A stretch of DNA of 64,000 nt from Ditibartonella apihabitans (GCF_002007485.1 NZ_CP015820.1:372001-436000); one strand, 5' to 3'; shown: positions 9,328 through 19,415, counted from the first letter of the stretch. Notes: generated by a model from the letters alone, not told the origin. Numbers and translations are program-made.

Positions 9328-10521
9328 ATGACACTTAATCCGCATCGTAAATACCGTACCGCTACAGAAATGGTTCATGCGGGGACTCAACGCTCTCCTT
9401 ATGGAGAAGTCTGTGAAGCGATTTATTTAACCCAGGGCTTTACCTATCCGAGTGCCGAAGCGGCCGAAAGGCGTTTCGACGGAGAGGATCCGGGCTTTGT
9501 CTATTCACGTTATGCAAATCCGACCAACGATATGTTTGAAAAACGTATGTGTGCGTTGGAAGGGGCTGAAAGTGCACGCGCGCTTGCTTCGGGAATGGCT
9601 GCTGTCTCGACAGCTATTTTATGTTTTGTGAAAGCCGGCGACCATTTTGTTGCCGCCCGTTCCATGTTCGGTTCCTGCCGTTATATCATTGAAAAAGTTT
9701 TGCCCCGTTATGGTGTCGAGGTTTCAATCATTGACGGGCGCAAAATCGAAAATTGGGAAAAAGCAATTCGCCCCAATACACGCGGGATATTTTTTGAAAC
9801 ACCGGCCAATCCGACTTTAGAAATAGTCGACATTAAAGCGGTTTCGGAACTTGCCCACAAAGTTGGTGCAACCGTGATTGTCGATAATGTATTCGCGACG
9901 CCGCTTTATCAAAAGCCGCTCGAACTTGGTGCTGATGTCGTTGTCTATTCGACCACCAAACATATTGACGGGCATGGGCGCTGTCTCGGTGGAATGGTTT
10001 TATCGAGTGAAGAATGGATGACAGAAAATTTTCAGGACTTCTTCCGTCATACGGGGCCCGGAATGAGCCCCTATGTCGCATGGCTCATGTTGAAAAGTCT
10101 CGAAACGCTCCCGCTTCGTGTTGAAGAAATGACACGCTCGGCAGCAAAACTTGCCGATTTTATCAGTGGGCATAAGGCGGTCGCAAAATGTGTTTACCCG
10201 GGACGTGATGACCACCCACAAAGGGATATTATAAAAAAGCAGATGACAGGCGGTTCGACAATGATTGCCTTGGAATTGAAGGGTGGCAAAAAGGCCGCTT
10301 TTTCCTTCTGCGATCATCTGACGATTCCGCTTATTTCCAATAATCTTGGAGATACACGCTCCATCATGACCCATCCCGCAACCACAACCCACCAGAGCAT
10401 CGGTCCCGAAGCACGTGCCGAACTTGGTATCAGTGACGGATTGTTGCGCTTTTCGGTTGGTCTCGAAGATGTTGACGATTTGCTGGAAGATGTCGAACAG
10501 GCATTGAACGCGACACTCTGA
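9328..10521 (+). CDS. metZ: O-succinylhomoserine sulfhydrylase
   Basis: PLP enzyme of the Cys/Met metabolism family that makes homocysteine from O-succinylhomoserine and sulfide. It is 397 aa, the usual length. The PLP-binding lysine is K211 in YSTTKHIDGHG; YSRYANPTNDMF near residue 60 binds the cofactor phosphate, and the C-terminus has the conserved LLRFSVGLED. The upstream SAM-II riboswitch confirms the methionine role. The start ATG is preceded by AGCAGGTGACTT. It is likely monocistronic, ending in a strong terminator. O-acetylhomoserine as the substrate cannot be excluded from sequence alone. Confidence 0.93.
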   Translation: MTLNPHRKYRTATEMVHAGTQRSPYGEVCEAIYLTQGFTYPSAEAAERRFDGEDPGFVYSRYANPTNDMFEKRMCALEGAESARALASGMAAVSTAILCFVKAGDHFVAARSMFGSCRYIIEKVLPRYGVEVSIIDGRKIENWEKAIRPNTRGIFFETPANPTLEIVDIKAVSELAHKVGATVIVDNVFATPLYQKPLELGADVVVYSTTKHIDGHGRCLGGMVLSSEEWMTENFQDFFRHTGPGMSPYVAWLMLKSLETLPLRVEEMTRSAAKLADFISGHKAVAKCVYPGRDDHPQRDIIKKQMTGGSTMIALELKGGKKAAFSFCDHLTIPLISNNLGDTRSIMTHPATTTHQSIGPEARAELGISDGLLRFSVGLEDVDDLLEDVEQALNATL

Positions 10522-10552
10522 TAAATCCGTTATCCGGATTGTTCAAAATATG

Positions 10553-10586
10553 AGCGCAAGCTTTTTTAAAAAGCTTGCGCTTTTTT
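10553..10586 (+). terminator. Strong Rho-independent terminator of metZ
   Basis: Near-perfect 14-bp inverted repeat beginning AGCGCAAGCTTTTT (10553-10566) and ending AAAAAGCTTGCGCT (10568-10581), followed by TTTTTT to 10586. Confidence 0.9.
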
Positions 10587-10686
10587 AAAACAGTCTCAAT
10601 CAGGATTATCTATTCAAGGGGGATAATGCCGGAGCACAAATGTGCTTTTGCTATACGCCGGTTCATAAATTGGTTATAACGGCTTC

Positions 10687-12552
10687 ATGACAATACATCA
10701 TCTAAGTGAAACCGTAATTAACCAGATTGCAGCGGGCGAAGTGATCGAGCGTCCGGCAAGTGTGGTCAAGGAACTCGTCGAAAATGCTATTGATGCCGGT
10801 GCGACACGGATTGAAATTGTGACAGCCGGCGGCGGAAAAAGCCTGATCCGCGTGTCCGATAACGGGTGCGGTATTGCCGAGGACGAACTTGAACTGGCAA
10901 TTTCGCGCCATTGCACATCTAAACTTGACAATGATGTTCACGACATCCATTCACTTGGATTTCGTGGTGAAGCTTTGCCGTCAATCGGGTCGGTTTCAAA
11001 GTTGAAACTGGTGTCACGCACAGCTTCTTCGGAACATGCGGCTGAAATTGTTGTCAATGCCGGACATGTTGATGGGCCGCGTCCTGCAGCCGGTAACGCG
11101 GGAACAATTGTCGAAGTGCGCGATCTTTTTTACGTCACACCGGCACGTCTCAAATTCATGAAAACAGATCGTTCCGAAGCCAATGCGATAACCGATATTG
11201 TCAAACGGATTGCCATTGCATTTCCGAATGTCCGTTTTTCGCTTTCCGGTACAGATCGCTCGATGCTTGACTATCCCGCGACCGGTACAGGTGAAGAGGC
11301 GCAATTACAGCGTATTACCCAGATTATGGGAAAAGATTTTGCCCCCAACGTTATTACTCTTGACGCGGTAAGAGAAGGGGTGGAGCTTAAAGGCTTTGCA
11401 GGCATACCGTCATTCAATCGGGGTAACAGTCTTCATCAGTTTGCTTATGTGAACGGTCGACCGGTGCGCGATAAATTGATATTTGGCGCCATTCGCGGGG
11501 CTTATGCCGATGCAATGGCGCGCGACCGCTATTCGATTTGTGTGCTTTTCATCAATCTTCCTTCATCCGATGTTGATGTCAATGTCCATCCGGCAAAGGC
11601 GGATGTGCGTTTTCGTGATCAGGGGCTTGTGCGCGGGCTTATTGTTGGTGGCATTCGCGAAGCTTTAAGCCATGCCGGCATTCACCCTGCAACGACGGGG
11701 GCAGACGCTATGCTTAAAAGTTTCCGTCCCGATGGTATTCAACCTTCATCGTCTGTTCCACCGCACCAGACCTATTATAATAATAGAGCTTTTTCCTATA
11801 ATTCTTTTTCAAGAGCGCCTGTGTCACCGGCAGCGCAAATGGTCAACCAACCGCTTTATAATGCGCCTTTATCAGGCTTCAATGAAGACTATGGAAATGT
11901 CTTGGGCGATCTCGATCAACCAACAACAGATAGTCGTCCGGCAATGGAAATTCCAAGTGTCGAGGAACAGCGTTTTCCCCTTGGTGCTGCACGCGCGCAA
12001 ATTCATAAAAACTATATCATTGCCCAAACTGAAGACAGCCTCATTATCGTCGATCAACATGCAGCACATGAGAGGCTGGTTTATGAAGCTTTGAAAAAGG
12101 CACTTTATTCCAAGCCTTTGCCATCCCAAATCTTGCTTATTCCCGAAATTGTGGAATTGCCGGAAGAAGACGCAAACCGGCTTTTGACACATGCAGAGAC
12201 ACTGCAAAAATTCGGCTTGAAAATTGAACCTTTTGGCCCCGGTGCTGTCGCGGTCCGCGAAACACCAGCGATGCTTGGCGAGGTGAATGTCAAAGGCCTT
12301 ATTGCCGATTTGGCTGATGAAGCAGCCGATTATGATACCACAAACGGGCTTAAAGCCATGCTCGATTATGTTGCGGCAACCATGGCCTGCCACGGTTCGG
12401 TGCGTTCCGGCCGCTTGTTGCGTGCGGAAGAGATGAATGCGCTTTTACGCCAGATGGAAGCGACCCCGGGTTCAGGAACCTGTAATCATGGACGCCCGAC
12501 CTATGTCGAGTTGAAGCTTACCGATATTGAAAGATTGTTCGGCCGCCGTTGA
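10687..12552 (+). CDS. mutL: DNA mismatch repair protein MutL, endonuclease-type
   Basis: GHKL ATPase that couples MutS mismatch recognition to strand removal; 621 aa. N-terminal ATPase motifs are [17 protein letters not shown] and [16 protein letters not shown] low-complexity linker covers about residues 340-420. The C-terminal dimer domain includes [12 protein letters not shown] at 456-467. This matches the DQHA-x2-E-x4-E metal-binding endonuclease motif, and it is accompanied by [10 protein letters not shown] and [11 protein letters not shown]. Such MutL proteins nick DNA themselves, as in bacteria without MutH. It starts about 100 bp after the metZ terminator and is probably transcribed alone. 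Confidence 0.97.
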   Translation: MTIHHLSETVINQIAAGEVIERPASVVKELVENAIDAGATRIEIVTAGGGKSLIRVSDNGCGIAEDELELAISRHCTSKLDNDVHDIHSLGFRGEALPSIGSVSKLKLVSRTASSEHAAEIVVNAGHVDGPRPAAGNAGTIVEVRDLFYVTPARLKFMKTDRSEANAITDIVKRIAIAFPNVRFSLSGTDRSMLDYPATGTGEEAQLQRITQIMGKDFAPNVITLDAVREGVELKGFAGIPSFNRGNSLHQFAYVNGRPVRDKLIFGAIRGAYADAMARDRYSICVLFINLPSSDVDVNVHPAKADVRFRDQGLVRGLIVGGIREALSHAGIHPATTGADAMLKSFRPDGIQPSSSVPPHQTYYNNRAFSYNSFSRAPVSPAAQMVNQPLYNAPLSGFNEDYGNVLGDLDQPTTDSRPAMEIPSVEEQRFPLGAARAQIHKNYIIAQTEDSLIIVDQHAAHERLVYEALKKALYSKPLPSQILLIPEIVELPEEDANRLLTHAETLQKFGLKIEPFGPGAVAVRETPAMLGEVNVKGLIADLADEAADYDTTNGLKAMLDYVAATMACHGSVRSGRLLRAEEMNALLRQMEATPGSGTCNHGRPTYVELKLTDIERLFGRR

Positions 12553-12937
12553 TTGTCTTTAAGCGCGGCTATCTTTCAGCAATCAAGAAGTTTGAAGATT
12601 CGATTTTAGACAAAACAAATTTGTACCTCAGGTTACAGTGAATCTATTGGTTGGAATTTACCGGCGGGGTTTTCTCCTGATAACAAAACCGTCCGGCTTC
12701 CGGTTTGATAATTCGTGTCGGAGAGGTGCGAAAAGCTTGAACAACAAAAATTCTGAAGGGAAGAGAAAACCGTCTCTATAGGATAATGGATAGAGGAGAT
12801 AAAATGTCACTTTCTCCAAATGCATGATATGTTTGAAACGAGATCAATAGTTTCGTGAGCGGAGGATTTAAGGCTTTTATAGTTTCACCCGACGCTTTAT
12901 AATGATTGCCAATGAGCAATCTGAAAGGTTTAGAATA
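12553..12937. other. Gene-free interval between mutL and DUF2093 gene
   Basis: About 385 bp without a plausible gene. It should hold the DUF2093 gene's promoter and the end of the mutL transcript; I found no convincing terminator hairpin behind mutL. No other signal was recognised. Confidence 0.45.
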
Positions 12938-13180
12938 ATGATGTTTCCCGGTGGTGAACGCGAGGCGCAACTCCATTACCTGAGTGGCGATTATGAGGTT
13001 TTAACACACGGAACTTATGTTTTATGTGCAATTACAGGCGAGAAAATTCCGCTGGACGAGTTGAGATATTGGAGTGCATCACGTCAGGAAGCTTATGCAA
13101 GTTGCGAAATTTCCTATCGCCGTGAACTTGAATGTGATCCCCGTTTACGTAAACTTTTGGGCACAACACTTAAAAAATAA
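12938..13180 (+). CDS. DUF2093 family protein
   Basis: Small conserved alphaproteobacterial protein of unknown function, 80 aa from this start. It shows the family core YLSGDYEVL, TYVLCAITGEKIPLDEL and RYWSASRQEAYAS. The ATG at 12938 (or 12941) was preferred over the ATG at 12902 because GAAAGG lies 9-10 nt upstream and family members begin close to the FPGGEREAQLHY segment. It converges with lpxK across a shared terminator. Its two cysteines (in VLCAITGE and ASCEIS) do not form an obvious metal site. The function is unknown. Confidence 0.85.
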   Translation: MMFPGGEREAQLHYLSGDYEVLTHGTYVLCAITGEKIPLDELRYWSASRQEAYASCEISYRRELECDPRLRKLLGTTLKK

Positions 13181-13212
13181 GCGTTATTGCCGGTTTATGC
13201 ATTGTGTTTAAT

Positions 13213-13238
13213 AAAAGCGCCCATATGAGGCGCTTTTT
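13213..13238. terminator. Bidirectional terminator between DUF2093 gene and lpxK
   Basis: Perfect 9-bp stem AAAAGCGCC (13213-13221) / GGCGCTTTT (13229-13237) with loop CATATGA. There are A/T tracts on both sides, so it can end transcripts arriving from either convergent gene. Confidence 0.8.
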
Positions 13239-13244
13239 GTATTT

Positions 13245-14267
13245 TTATTCCTCATAAGAGCGGTTTTTGAACGCTTCGAGTGTTTCATTTATCCGTTGCT
13301 TACAAAAGTCCGGATCATCAAAAGAAACCTCGACATCGAACACAACAAGATTTTCAAGTTTCTTGTCCTGTCCATCGGTTTTTAAACGGGCAAAATCCTT
13401 TGCGGTGGTAGCTAGGGAAAGCTGTTTTGCCTTTGCCGAGCCGATAATGTCATCAAGGTCGAAATCTGTATAAAAATGATGGTCGGCATAAATCCGAGTT
13501 TGTTCAACTTTGCCTTCCAATTCACCAATCGAACGGAAAAATTTTTGCGGATTTCCTATGCCTGCAAAGGCCAAAAATTTTCTGCCAGAAACAGCATCGG
13601 TGGCAGAAGGCACAAGATGGGCAAAGTTTAACGGTTTTGCGGCACGGGCGGCCATATGGATAACTTCGTTACCTTTGTCACCATTGCCAATCATCAGCAC
13701 ACCATCGGTATAGGCAAGTTGGGTTACAAGCGGTGCACGGAGCGGTCCCGCCGGAAATACTGCATTGTTCCCCAAGCCACGCATGCCATCCACCACCATC
13801 AAAGCATAGTCGGCGAATAGGCGGCGACTTTGAAAACCATCGTCCATCAGGATGAGATTGCATCCTTGTTTTTGTAAAAGTTTTGCGGCTCCCAACCTGT
13901 CGGTTGCTACAGCAACCGGTGCATGTCGGGCAAGAAGCAATGGTTCGTCACCGACTTCGCGAGCTTTGTCAAATTCGGGGTCGATGAGATGCGGGCTATG
14001 TATTTCACCACCATAACCACGCGAAATAATTCCCGGATTAAGACCTAGTTTTTTGGCCGCTTCCGCAAGGCTGATGACGACGGGAGTTTTTCCCGTTCCA
14101 CCAAGCGTAAAATTGCCGACACACAAAACTGGAAGATCAATCACCGGAATATTCTCCCGTTCCATTCTACGGCGGGCAAAAAAACCGTAAATCCACGAAA
14201 CCGGCAGCAAAAGCCAACGCATCAATTTTTGGTCGTTCCACCAGAAATTGGGTGCTTCACCAACCAT
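13245..14267 (-). CDS. lpxK: Tetraacyldisaccharide 4'-kinase LpxK
   Basis: Inner-membrane-associated kinase that phosphorylates the 4' position of the lipid A disaccharide, forming lipid IVA. It is 340 aa. A P-loop GNFTLGGTGKTPV lies at residues 51-63 and the family motif LMDDGFQSRRL near 150; the N-terminal hydrophobic stretch (about 18-32) is the membrane anchor. It overlaps the 3' end of waaA by 11 bp, so the two are probably translationally coupled. This fits the sequential roles in Kdo2-lipid A assembly. Confidence 0.96.
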   Translation of the reverse strand: MVGEAPNFWWNDQKLMRWLLLPVSWIYGFFARRRMERENIPVIDLPVLCVGNFTLGGTGKTPVVISLAEAAKKLGLNPGIISRGYGGEIHSPHLIDPEFDKAREVGDEPLLLARHAPVAVATDRLGAAKLLQKQGCNLILMDDGFQSRRLFADYALMVVDGMRGLGNNAVFPAGPLRAPLVTQLAYTDGVLMIGNGDKGNEVIHMAARAAKPLNFAHLVPSATDAVSGRKFLAFAGIGNPQKFFRSIGELEGKVEQTRIYADHHFYTDFDLDDIIGSAKAKQLSLATTAKDFARLKTDGQDKKLENLVVFDVEVSFDDPDFCKQRINETLEAFKNRSYEE

Positions 14268-15579
14268 GATTGGTATCCTGATGATGAAGTTTTGCCTGCA
14301 TGATCAACGGATCAATAAACGGGCGGAGCACTTTTAACGTGCGCTCGAGCGCTCCGCTCATATTGGTAGCCGTATCATAGGCAGCTTCAATCATTTCATA
14401 GCGTAACGGTTCGTGGGTCAAAAGTGTGTTGAGCTGGACAGCCAATTGCGTCGCATCTTCAACGACTCTTGCAGCATTATTGGCAAAAAATACATCGAAC
14501 GTATCTTTGAAATTTTCCACATGCGGGCCTGTCAGTATGGCAGATCCTAAAAGTGCGGGTTCAAGCGGATTGTGCCCGCCGGTTTCTGTTAAAGATTTGC
14601 CGATAAAGGATACTTTTGCAAGTTGCAAAAACACGCCCATCTCGCCAATTGTGTCCACGAGAACAATATCTGTATCGGCGGTGGGCATTTGTTTTTCACT
14701 ATGCCGGACGACATTGAGGGACTTTTTAGCAAGTTCCTCCATAATCTCGTCAGCCCGTTCAGGATGACGGGGCACAATGATTGTCAAAAGATTGGGCAAT
14801 CGTGTTTTTAAAGCAAGATGAACTTCGGCAGCAATATTCTCTTCACCTTCATGGGTGGAGATGGCCGCCCAAACCAGCCGGTTATGCAGACTTTCCCGAT
14901 ATTGCATTAACAGATTTTTGTCGGCTGCCGGTGCAATGTCGGCTTTCAGATTTCCCGAAACAGCAACTGTTTTGACACCGAGCGCATGATATTGTTCGGC
15001 ATCACTTTCGCTTTGTCCGATGGCCGCATCTATCTGTCTGAAAATGTGCGAAGCGAGAGCCGACCGCTTTTGCCATGAATGGAATGAACGGCCGGACATA
15101 TGTGCATTGACCATAACTTGCGGAATGTGGCGGCGCGCAAGTCCGCTAATGCGCAATGGCCAGATTTCGGATTCACAAACGAGTGCCAGATCGGGTTTCC
15201 AGTGATCAAGAAATCTTCTTATCGCCGGTTTGATGTCGAGCGGCGCAAATTGATGAATAACCCGACTGCCAAACCGGTTTTCAATGAGACTTGCAGATGT
15301 AACTGTGCCGGTTGTCAAAAGCACGTTGATATGAAGCTGCAAGATGCGTTCAATGAGGGGAACGAGTGCCAGCGTTTCACCAACACTTGCGGCATGAAGC
15401 CAGATAAGCGGTCCTTCGGGACGCTTTTTATCGGTGCGCCCCATACGCTCGCGTTTTCGATGCGGGTCTTCCTTGCCGCGTGCCGCCCTTAAAGATAGAT
15501 AGAAGGGAACGAAAGGTCGGATCAAGCCGCCCGCAACGCGATAAAGATATAATGCTGTTCGCGCCTTGAATTCTTTCAT
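14257..15579 (-). CDS. waaA: 3-deoxy-D-manno-octulosonic acid transferase (Kdo transferase)
   Basis: Glycosyltransferase family 30 enzyme adding Kdo to lipid IVA at the inner membrane. It is 440 aa, slightly longer than the ~425 aa norm. An N-terminal anchor (TALYLYRVAGG) is followed by WLHAASVGETLALVPLI, then CESEIWPL and the C-terminal donor-binding segment VDTIGEMGVFLQLAKVSFIGKS followed by GGHNPLEPA. It lies between the DUF374 acyltransferase gene and lpxK with almost no gaps, so these three form an envelope operon. The number of Kdo residues added cannot be told from sequence. Confidence 0.96.
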   Translation of the reverse strand: MKEFKARTALYLYRVAGGLIRPFVPFYLSLRAARGKEDPHRKRERMGRTDKKRPEGPLIWLHAASVGETLALVPLIERILQLHINVLLTTGTVTSASLIENRFGSRVIHQFAPLDIKPAIRRFLDHWKPDLALVCESEIWPLRISGLARRHIPQVMVNAHMSGRSFHSWQKRSALASHIFRQIDAAIGQSESDAEQYHALGVKTVAVSGNLKADIAPAADKNLLMQYRESLHNRLVWAAISTHEGEENIAAEVHLALKTRLPNLLTIIVPRHPERADEIMEELAKKSLNVVRHSEKQMPTADTDIVLVDTIGEMGVFLQLAKVSFIGKSLTETGGHNPLEPALLGSAILTGPHVENFKDTFDVFFANNAARVVEDATQLAVQLNTLLTHEPLRYEMIEAAYDTATNMSGALERTLKVLRPFIDPLIMQAKLHHQDTNHGW

Positions 15580-15590
15580 GATTGCCCCCG

Positions 15591-16346
15591 TTATTTCCCT
15601 TCCCTAAGACGTTTTTCTGCCTCGTCCGTCAGACGGTTCATAATATCGGAAAGTTCGATGCGTTTTTGCTCCATGAGGTCATCATCGGCATCTTCAGGAA
15701 CATAGAATGCATCTCCCATCAGAAATATGGAATGTCCGAAAGGGAGCGGAATTACGGTTTTGTCCCATGTTTTTTCCAAAATTTTTACATGAGAAAAGGA
15801 ATAGATATAAGGGACAATGGGGCGGCCGGATATTTTGGCAAGCAATATGATACCCTTACCGGCTTCGCGCGCTGTTCCATGAGCAATATCAGCAATCATT
15901 GCCGCCGTTTTACCCTCTTGCAAGGCGCGTTTTAACGTGAGAAGCGCCCTCGCACCGCCTTTATCGGTATTCTGGTGTTTGGATCGTCCGCCCGAACCGC
16001 GCACTGTTTCAAGCCCCAGTTTTTCACCGACCCGTGCATTGATCTCGGCATCAGCAGAGCGCGAAAACATGGCAATGATATGTTCTTTTTTCGGGCGCAA
16101 AAACGGCCCCATAATATGACGCCCATGCCAGAATGTAATAATGAACGGGTTATAGGCATCATGAGCCTTTTGCGGGTCATCCGAACCTTTAAGCCGTAGA
16201 TTGGTCCAATAAACCAGACGCAAATAATTGGCCATAAGCGATACAACAATCGCTTTGGTTACACGGGCGTTCATCAGTGGATAGCGGATTTTACGCCACA
16301 AGCGGTTCAATATATCCGAATTTTTTTGTTTTTTCTTTTCAGTCAT
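15591..16346 (-). CDS. DUF374 lysophospholipid-acyltransferase-like protein
   Basis: Predicted membrane-associated acyltransferase of the DUF374 family, 251 aa. It has an N-terminal hydrophobic stretch (about 28-48), the acyltransferase-like block TFWHGRHIMGPF in place of the classical HxxxxD, then FSRSADAEI and VRGSGGRSKHQNTDKGG. The region following reads AMIADIAHGTAREAGKG. It ends 11 bp before waaA. The position in front of waaA-lpxK suggests a role in lipid A or phospholipid acylation, but the exact reaction is not established by the sequence. Confidence 0.85.
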   Translation of the reverse strand: MTEKKKQKNSDILNRLWRKIRYPLMNARVTKAIVVSLMANYLRLVYWTNLRLKGSDDPQKAHDAYNPFIITFWHGRHIMGPFLRPKKEHIIAMFSRSADAEINARVGEKLGLETVRGSGGRSKHQNTDKGGARALLTLKRALQEGKTAAMIADIAHGTAREAGKGIILLAKISGRPIVPYIYSFSHVKILEKTWDKTVIPLPFGHSIFLMGDAFYVPEDADDDLMEQKRIELSDIMNRLTDEAEKRLREGK

Positions 16347-16572
16347 TCAACTGTCGAACCAATCACTTTTCACGAGGCTGGCCGCAATCCTCTTACTTGA
16401 AAATAATATAAGCCCGCGAAGGCATTTGAAAAGCCAGTCCGAGACCACGAAATGTCATTGTCATAATCTCCGGCCAAGATCAAGACATGGCAATCAAATG
16501 CTCTGCGAAGAATGCGAAAATGCTTCAAAAAGTGTTAAAACTATATTGGTTCGTTTCAAAATAGGCAAATAT

Positions 16573-16818
16573 CTATTTGCTACCGGAATGTTCAGGATCG
16601 AGCAGGCGATGAAGGTGCACAATATAATAACGTTGCAAAGCATTATCGACACTTGACTGGGCTTTCGCTCGCCAGGCAGCTTCGGCAGATTTGTAATCGG
16701 GGAAGATTCCAACGATATCAAGATTATCGAGATCACGAAATTCGTTGCTATCGAGATTCTTCAATTCTCCACCAAAGACCAGATGCAACAATTGTTTTGG
16801 TTCACCTGTCGCGCTCAT
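16573..16818 (-). CDS. DUF4170 family protein
   Basis: Small protein of 81 aa, conserved across Rhizobiales, with no assigned function. Recognisable features are LLHLVFGGEL, LDIVGIFPDYKSAEAAWRAK and VDNALQRYYIVHLHRLLDP. It is cytoplasmic, with no signal peptide. It follows the cysQ-like gene in the same direction with a 45-bp gap and has AGGAGG-type spacing (CCTCCT on the plus strand at 16825-16830), giving a strong ribosome site. Confidence 0.85.
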   Translation of the reverse strand: MSATGEPKQLLHLVFGGELKNLDSNEFRDLDNLDIVGIFPDYKSAEAAWRAKAQSSVDNALQRYYIVHLHRLLDPEHSGSK

Positions 16819-16863
16819 ATAGACCTCCTATTATTCTCTACCCATTCTCGAGTCGTTAAACGA

Positions 16864-17664
16864 TTATCCCAATCGAATTTTACGGACAATATCTATCACG
16901 TTATTAAGTTCGCTGTTCATGCCTGCAATCAAAAAATCGTGTTCGAAAGGCGCTTTTCCATAAAGCGGCTCTTTGTCGTCCATATCCTTTATTGCACCGC
17001 CACATTCCTGCAAAATAAGATCGGCAGCGGCAATATCCCAATCATGGCTGTCAGGTTTGACAAGAACGATGTCGATCTTTCCTTCTGCAGCAAGTGCAAT
17101 ACGATAGGCAAGCGAAGGCAGGTAATGGGCAAAATTGACCTGTGATTTGAAGGTTTCCGGAAGCTTGGCTTCAAGTTTTCCGGTTGCAGAAACAACGAGT
17201 TTTCCCTCATGACTTTCTAGAAGCGGAAGCTTATTGCCATTAAGGCTTGCTCCTTTACCTCTTTCAGCTTTATAGACCGAACGGGTTGCAGGACAATCAA
17301 GAACGCCAACTTGCGAAATTCCGTTTTCTATGACTGCGACAGATACACACCAATGTTTCGAACCGGAAAGAAAACCACGTGTTCCGTCAATCGGATCAAC
17401 CACAAAATATCGTTTATAGTCGCTATGCGGGCGTTCATCTCTGGTTTCTTCCGATATCCAGCCATAATCGGGGCGGGCCTTCAACAAGAGTTCTTTGAGA
17501 ACTTTATCGGCAGCAAAATCGCCTTCGCTCACCGGTGAATTTCCCGGTTTGATCCAGACTTTAGGGTCGTGTCCGAAATAGCTTAAAGCCGTGTTTCCCG
17601 CTTGATGGGCAGCATTGACGATAAGCTCCAGATCTTCCGAATTGGTTGTACTATTTGCCTGCAA
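16864..17664 (-). CDS. cysQ: 3'(2'),5'-bisphosphate nucleotidase / inositol monophosphatase family (CysQ-like)
   Basis: Mg-dependent, Li-sensitive phosphatase fold, 266 aa. Metal ligands are in EETRDE (about residue 76), DPIDGTRGFLSG (about 92-103) and SHDWDIAAADLIL (about 206-218). The family converts PAP to AMP (CysQ) or hydrolyses inositol phosphates. The GTRGF variant of the motif and rhizobial context favour CysQ, but substrate choice is an inference. It overlaps the 3' end of pmbA by 14 bp, indicating translational coupling. Confidence 0.82.
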   Translation of the reverse strand: MQANSTTNSEDLELIVNAAHQAGNTALSYFGHDPKVWIKPGNSPVSEGDFAADKVLKELLLKARPDYGWISEETRDERPHSDYKRYFVVDPIDGTRGFLSGSKHWCVSVAVIENGISQVGVLDCPATRSVYKAERGKGASLNGNKLPLLESHEGKLVVSATGKLEAKLPETFKSQVNFAHYLPSLAYRIALAAEGKIDIVLVKPDSHDWDIAAADLILQECGGAIKDMDDKEPLYGKAPFEHDFLIAGMNSELNNVIDIVRKIRLG

Positions 17665-18982
17665 GGGTCATTCCTTCAATCAACAGAGTGGGTGCTGCCG
17701 TGCCATAGCGACGGTCAATATCACTTGCCGGTGTAAGATGAGCCAACATATCAAGTAGATTGGAGCCTAGCGTTACTTCACTTACCGGATAAGCAAGCTC
17801 GCCATTTTCAATCCAGAAACCTGAAGCGCCACGGCTATATTGACCTGTCACAAGATCGACACCATGGCCAACCAATTCGGTGACGTAAAATCCGGTTTTG
17901 ATTTCTCGCATGATTTCTTCCGGCGTTTTATCGCCCGGTTCAATCGCAAAATTGGTACTTGCCGGTTGCACCGATGAAGCAGACCGTACACCGTGACCGT
18001 TGGTTTCAAGATGAAGTTCGCGGGCAACTGATGAAGATAAAAACCAGTGCTTGAGGACGCCATTTTCAATGACATTGAGCGGCGTTCCCTCGACACCCTC
18101 GCCATCAAAAGGACGGGAGGCATTGCCGCGTTTTTTCAACGGTTGATCAGTGACCGTAATTGTCGGCTTCATAATTTGTTCGCCCATGCGGTTTTGCAAC
18201 AGGCTGGTTTTGCGTGCAACGGCGGCACCATTCACCATTGAGGCAATGTGGCTTGCAATACCGCGTGCCATGCGCGGTTCGAAAATAACATTGACAGTTC
18301 CGGTTTTTGGCTTCCGCGCATTTAACCGCCGAACCGCACGTTCACCGGCATTCTTGCCTATTTTAGTTGTCTTATCGAGAGCGTCGTGGTGAAGAGCTGT
18401 TGTATAATCATAGTCACGCTCCATCGCCGTGCCTTCACCGGCAAGTGCGCTACATGAATAGGAAAAGCGACTTGACTGATAACTGCCGCAAAAACCGTCA
18501 CTGGTGACAAGAACCAGACCGCCGCTCCCATAAGCAGAGGTTGCACCGCCCGAATTGGTAACACCTTTTACCGACAATGCTGCATTTTCAATCTCCAAGG
18601 CCTCTTCTGTCAGGCGTTTGCTGTCGGGTATAAAAGGATCGTAAAGATCAAGATCTTTCGGATTTTTAACAAGGAGAGAGCGATCAGCCAAACCTTCAAA
18701 AGGATTTTCAGGTGAAACTTTGGCCATGGCAACCGCCCGTTCGGCAAGGCTTATCGGGTCGGCCGAAAGGTTTGCCGAAATACTCGCTACCCTTTTGCCG
18801 ACAAATACCCGTAACGAGAAATCATCATTTTCCGATGCTTCGGTTGATTCCACTTTGCCAAGACGCACCGATACGCTTACCGAACGTGAGCCGATGATGA
18901 CTGCATCAGCACTATCGGCGCCGGCTTTGCGTGCTGCTTCGACCAATGCCGAAGCTTTATCAATTTGGCTATCATGGACCAT
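17651..18982 (-). CDS. pmbA: TldD/PmbA family metallopeptidase component (PmbA/TldE)
   Basis: Subunit of the TldD/TldE-type peptidase that degrades unfolded or modified peptides in the cytoplasm; 443 aa from the chosen start. The N-terminal domain has SVSVRLGKVESTEASENDD, and the C-terminal has PFDGEGVEGTPLNVIENGVL and LVGHGVDLVTGQYSRGASG. PmbA lacks the HExxxH of TldD, as here. The ATG at 18982 was chosen over 19009 because GAGAGGAA lies seven bases upstream. No tldD is present in the window. It forms an operon with the cysQ-like and DUF4170 genes. Confidence 0.92.
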   Translation of the reverse strand: MVHDSQIDKASALVEAARKAGADSADAVIIGSRSVSVSVRLGKVESTEASENDDFSLRVFVGKRVASISANLSADPISLAERAVAMAKVSPENPFEGLADRSLLVKNPKDLDLYDPFIPDSKRLTEEALEIENAALSVKGVTNSGGATSAYGSGGLVLVTSDGFCGSYQSSRFSYSCSALAGEGTAMERDYDYTTALHHDALDKTTKIGKNAGERAVRRLNARKPKTGTVNVIFEPRMARGIASHIASMVNGAAVARKTSLLQNRMGEQIMKPTITVTDQPLKKRGNASRPFDGEGVEGTPLNVIENGVLKHWFLSSSVARELHLETNGHGVRSASSVQPASTNFAIEPGDKTPEEIMREIKTGFYVTELVGHGVDLVTGQYSRGASGFWIENGELAYPVSEVTLGSNLLDMLAHLTPASDIDRRYGTAAPTLLIEGMTLAGK

Positions 18983-19009
18983 AGAAGATTCCTCTCGATC
19001 ATTTTGCAT

Positions 19010-19415
19010 AAGATTTTATAAAACTTAAGCTATAAAACTCAATTCTTTTCATTAAATATAGGTAAAATCTCGGAGATCAGGCACTGTGATGAAGACCCTC
19101 ACAATTTTTTAAACTTTATGCAGAATGAACAGCAGTTTTCAGAAATATAACGGCGACTATGTTCAAAATTATAAACCGGAGATCAATTGATTTCAGTAAA
19201 AATGGTCCGGCACTCTTCGTGAAATTTATATATTCTTATGTTTTAACGCGAACATTTGAGATTGAAGCAAAAAATAAAACCGGATGAATGCATTTTATTA
19301 AAATGCCGACCCTTTTAGTCGAGTCGGCATTATAGAGGAGTCGATAGAGCGCCTCGCCAACAAATAGACAAAACCGGTCGCTTTCTTGATTTTTAGAGAA
19401 TCAAGACCCGCTTGT
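19010..19415. other. Intergenic region between M16 peptidase pair and pmbA
   Basis: About 400 bp. It contains the probable terminator of the M16 genes at 19298-19331 and, nearer pmbA, AT-rich sequence expected to hold the pmbA promoter. No coding frame is convincing. Confidence 0.45.
19298..19331 (-). terminator. Probable terminator of the M16 peptidase operon
   Basis: Inverted repeat AATGCCGAC (19302-19310) / GTCGGCATT (19323-19331) with a 12-nt loop. On the minus strand it is followed by TTTAATAAAAT, a weak U-rich tail. It lies about 85 bp after the second M16 gene. Confidence 0.6.
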
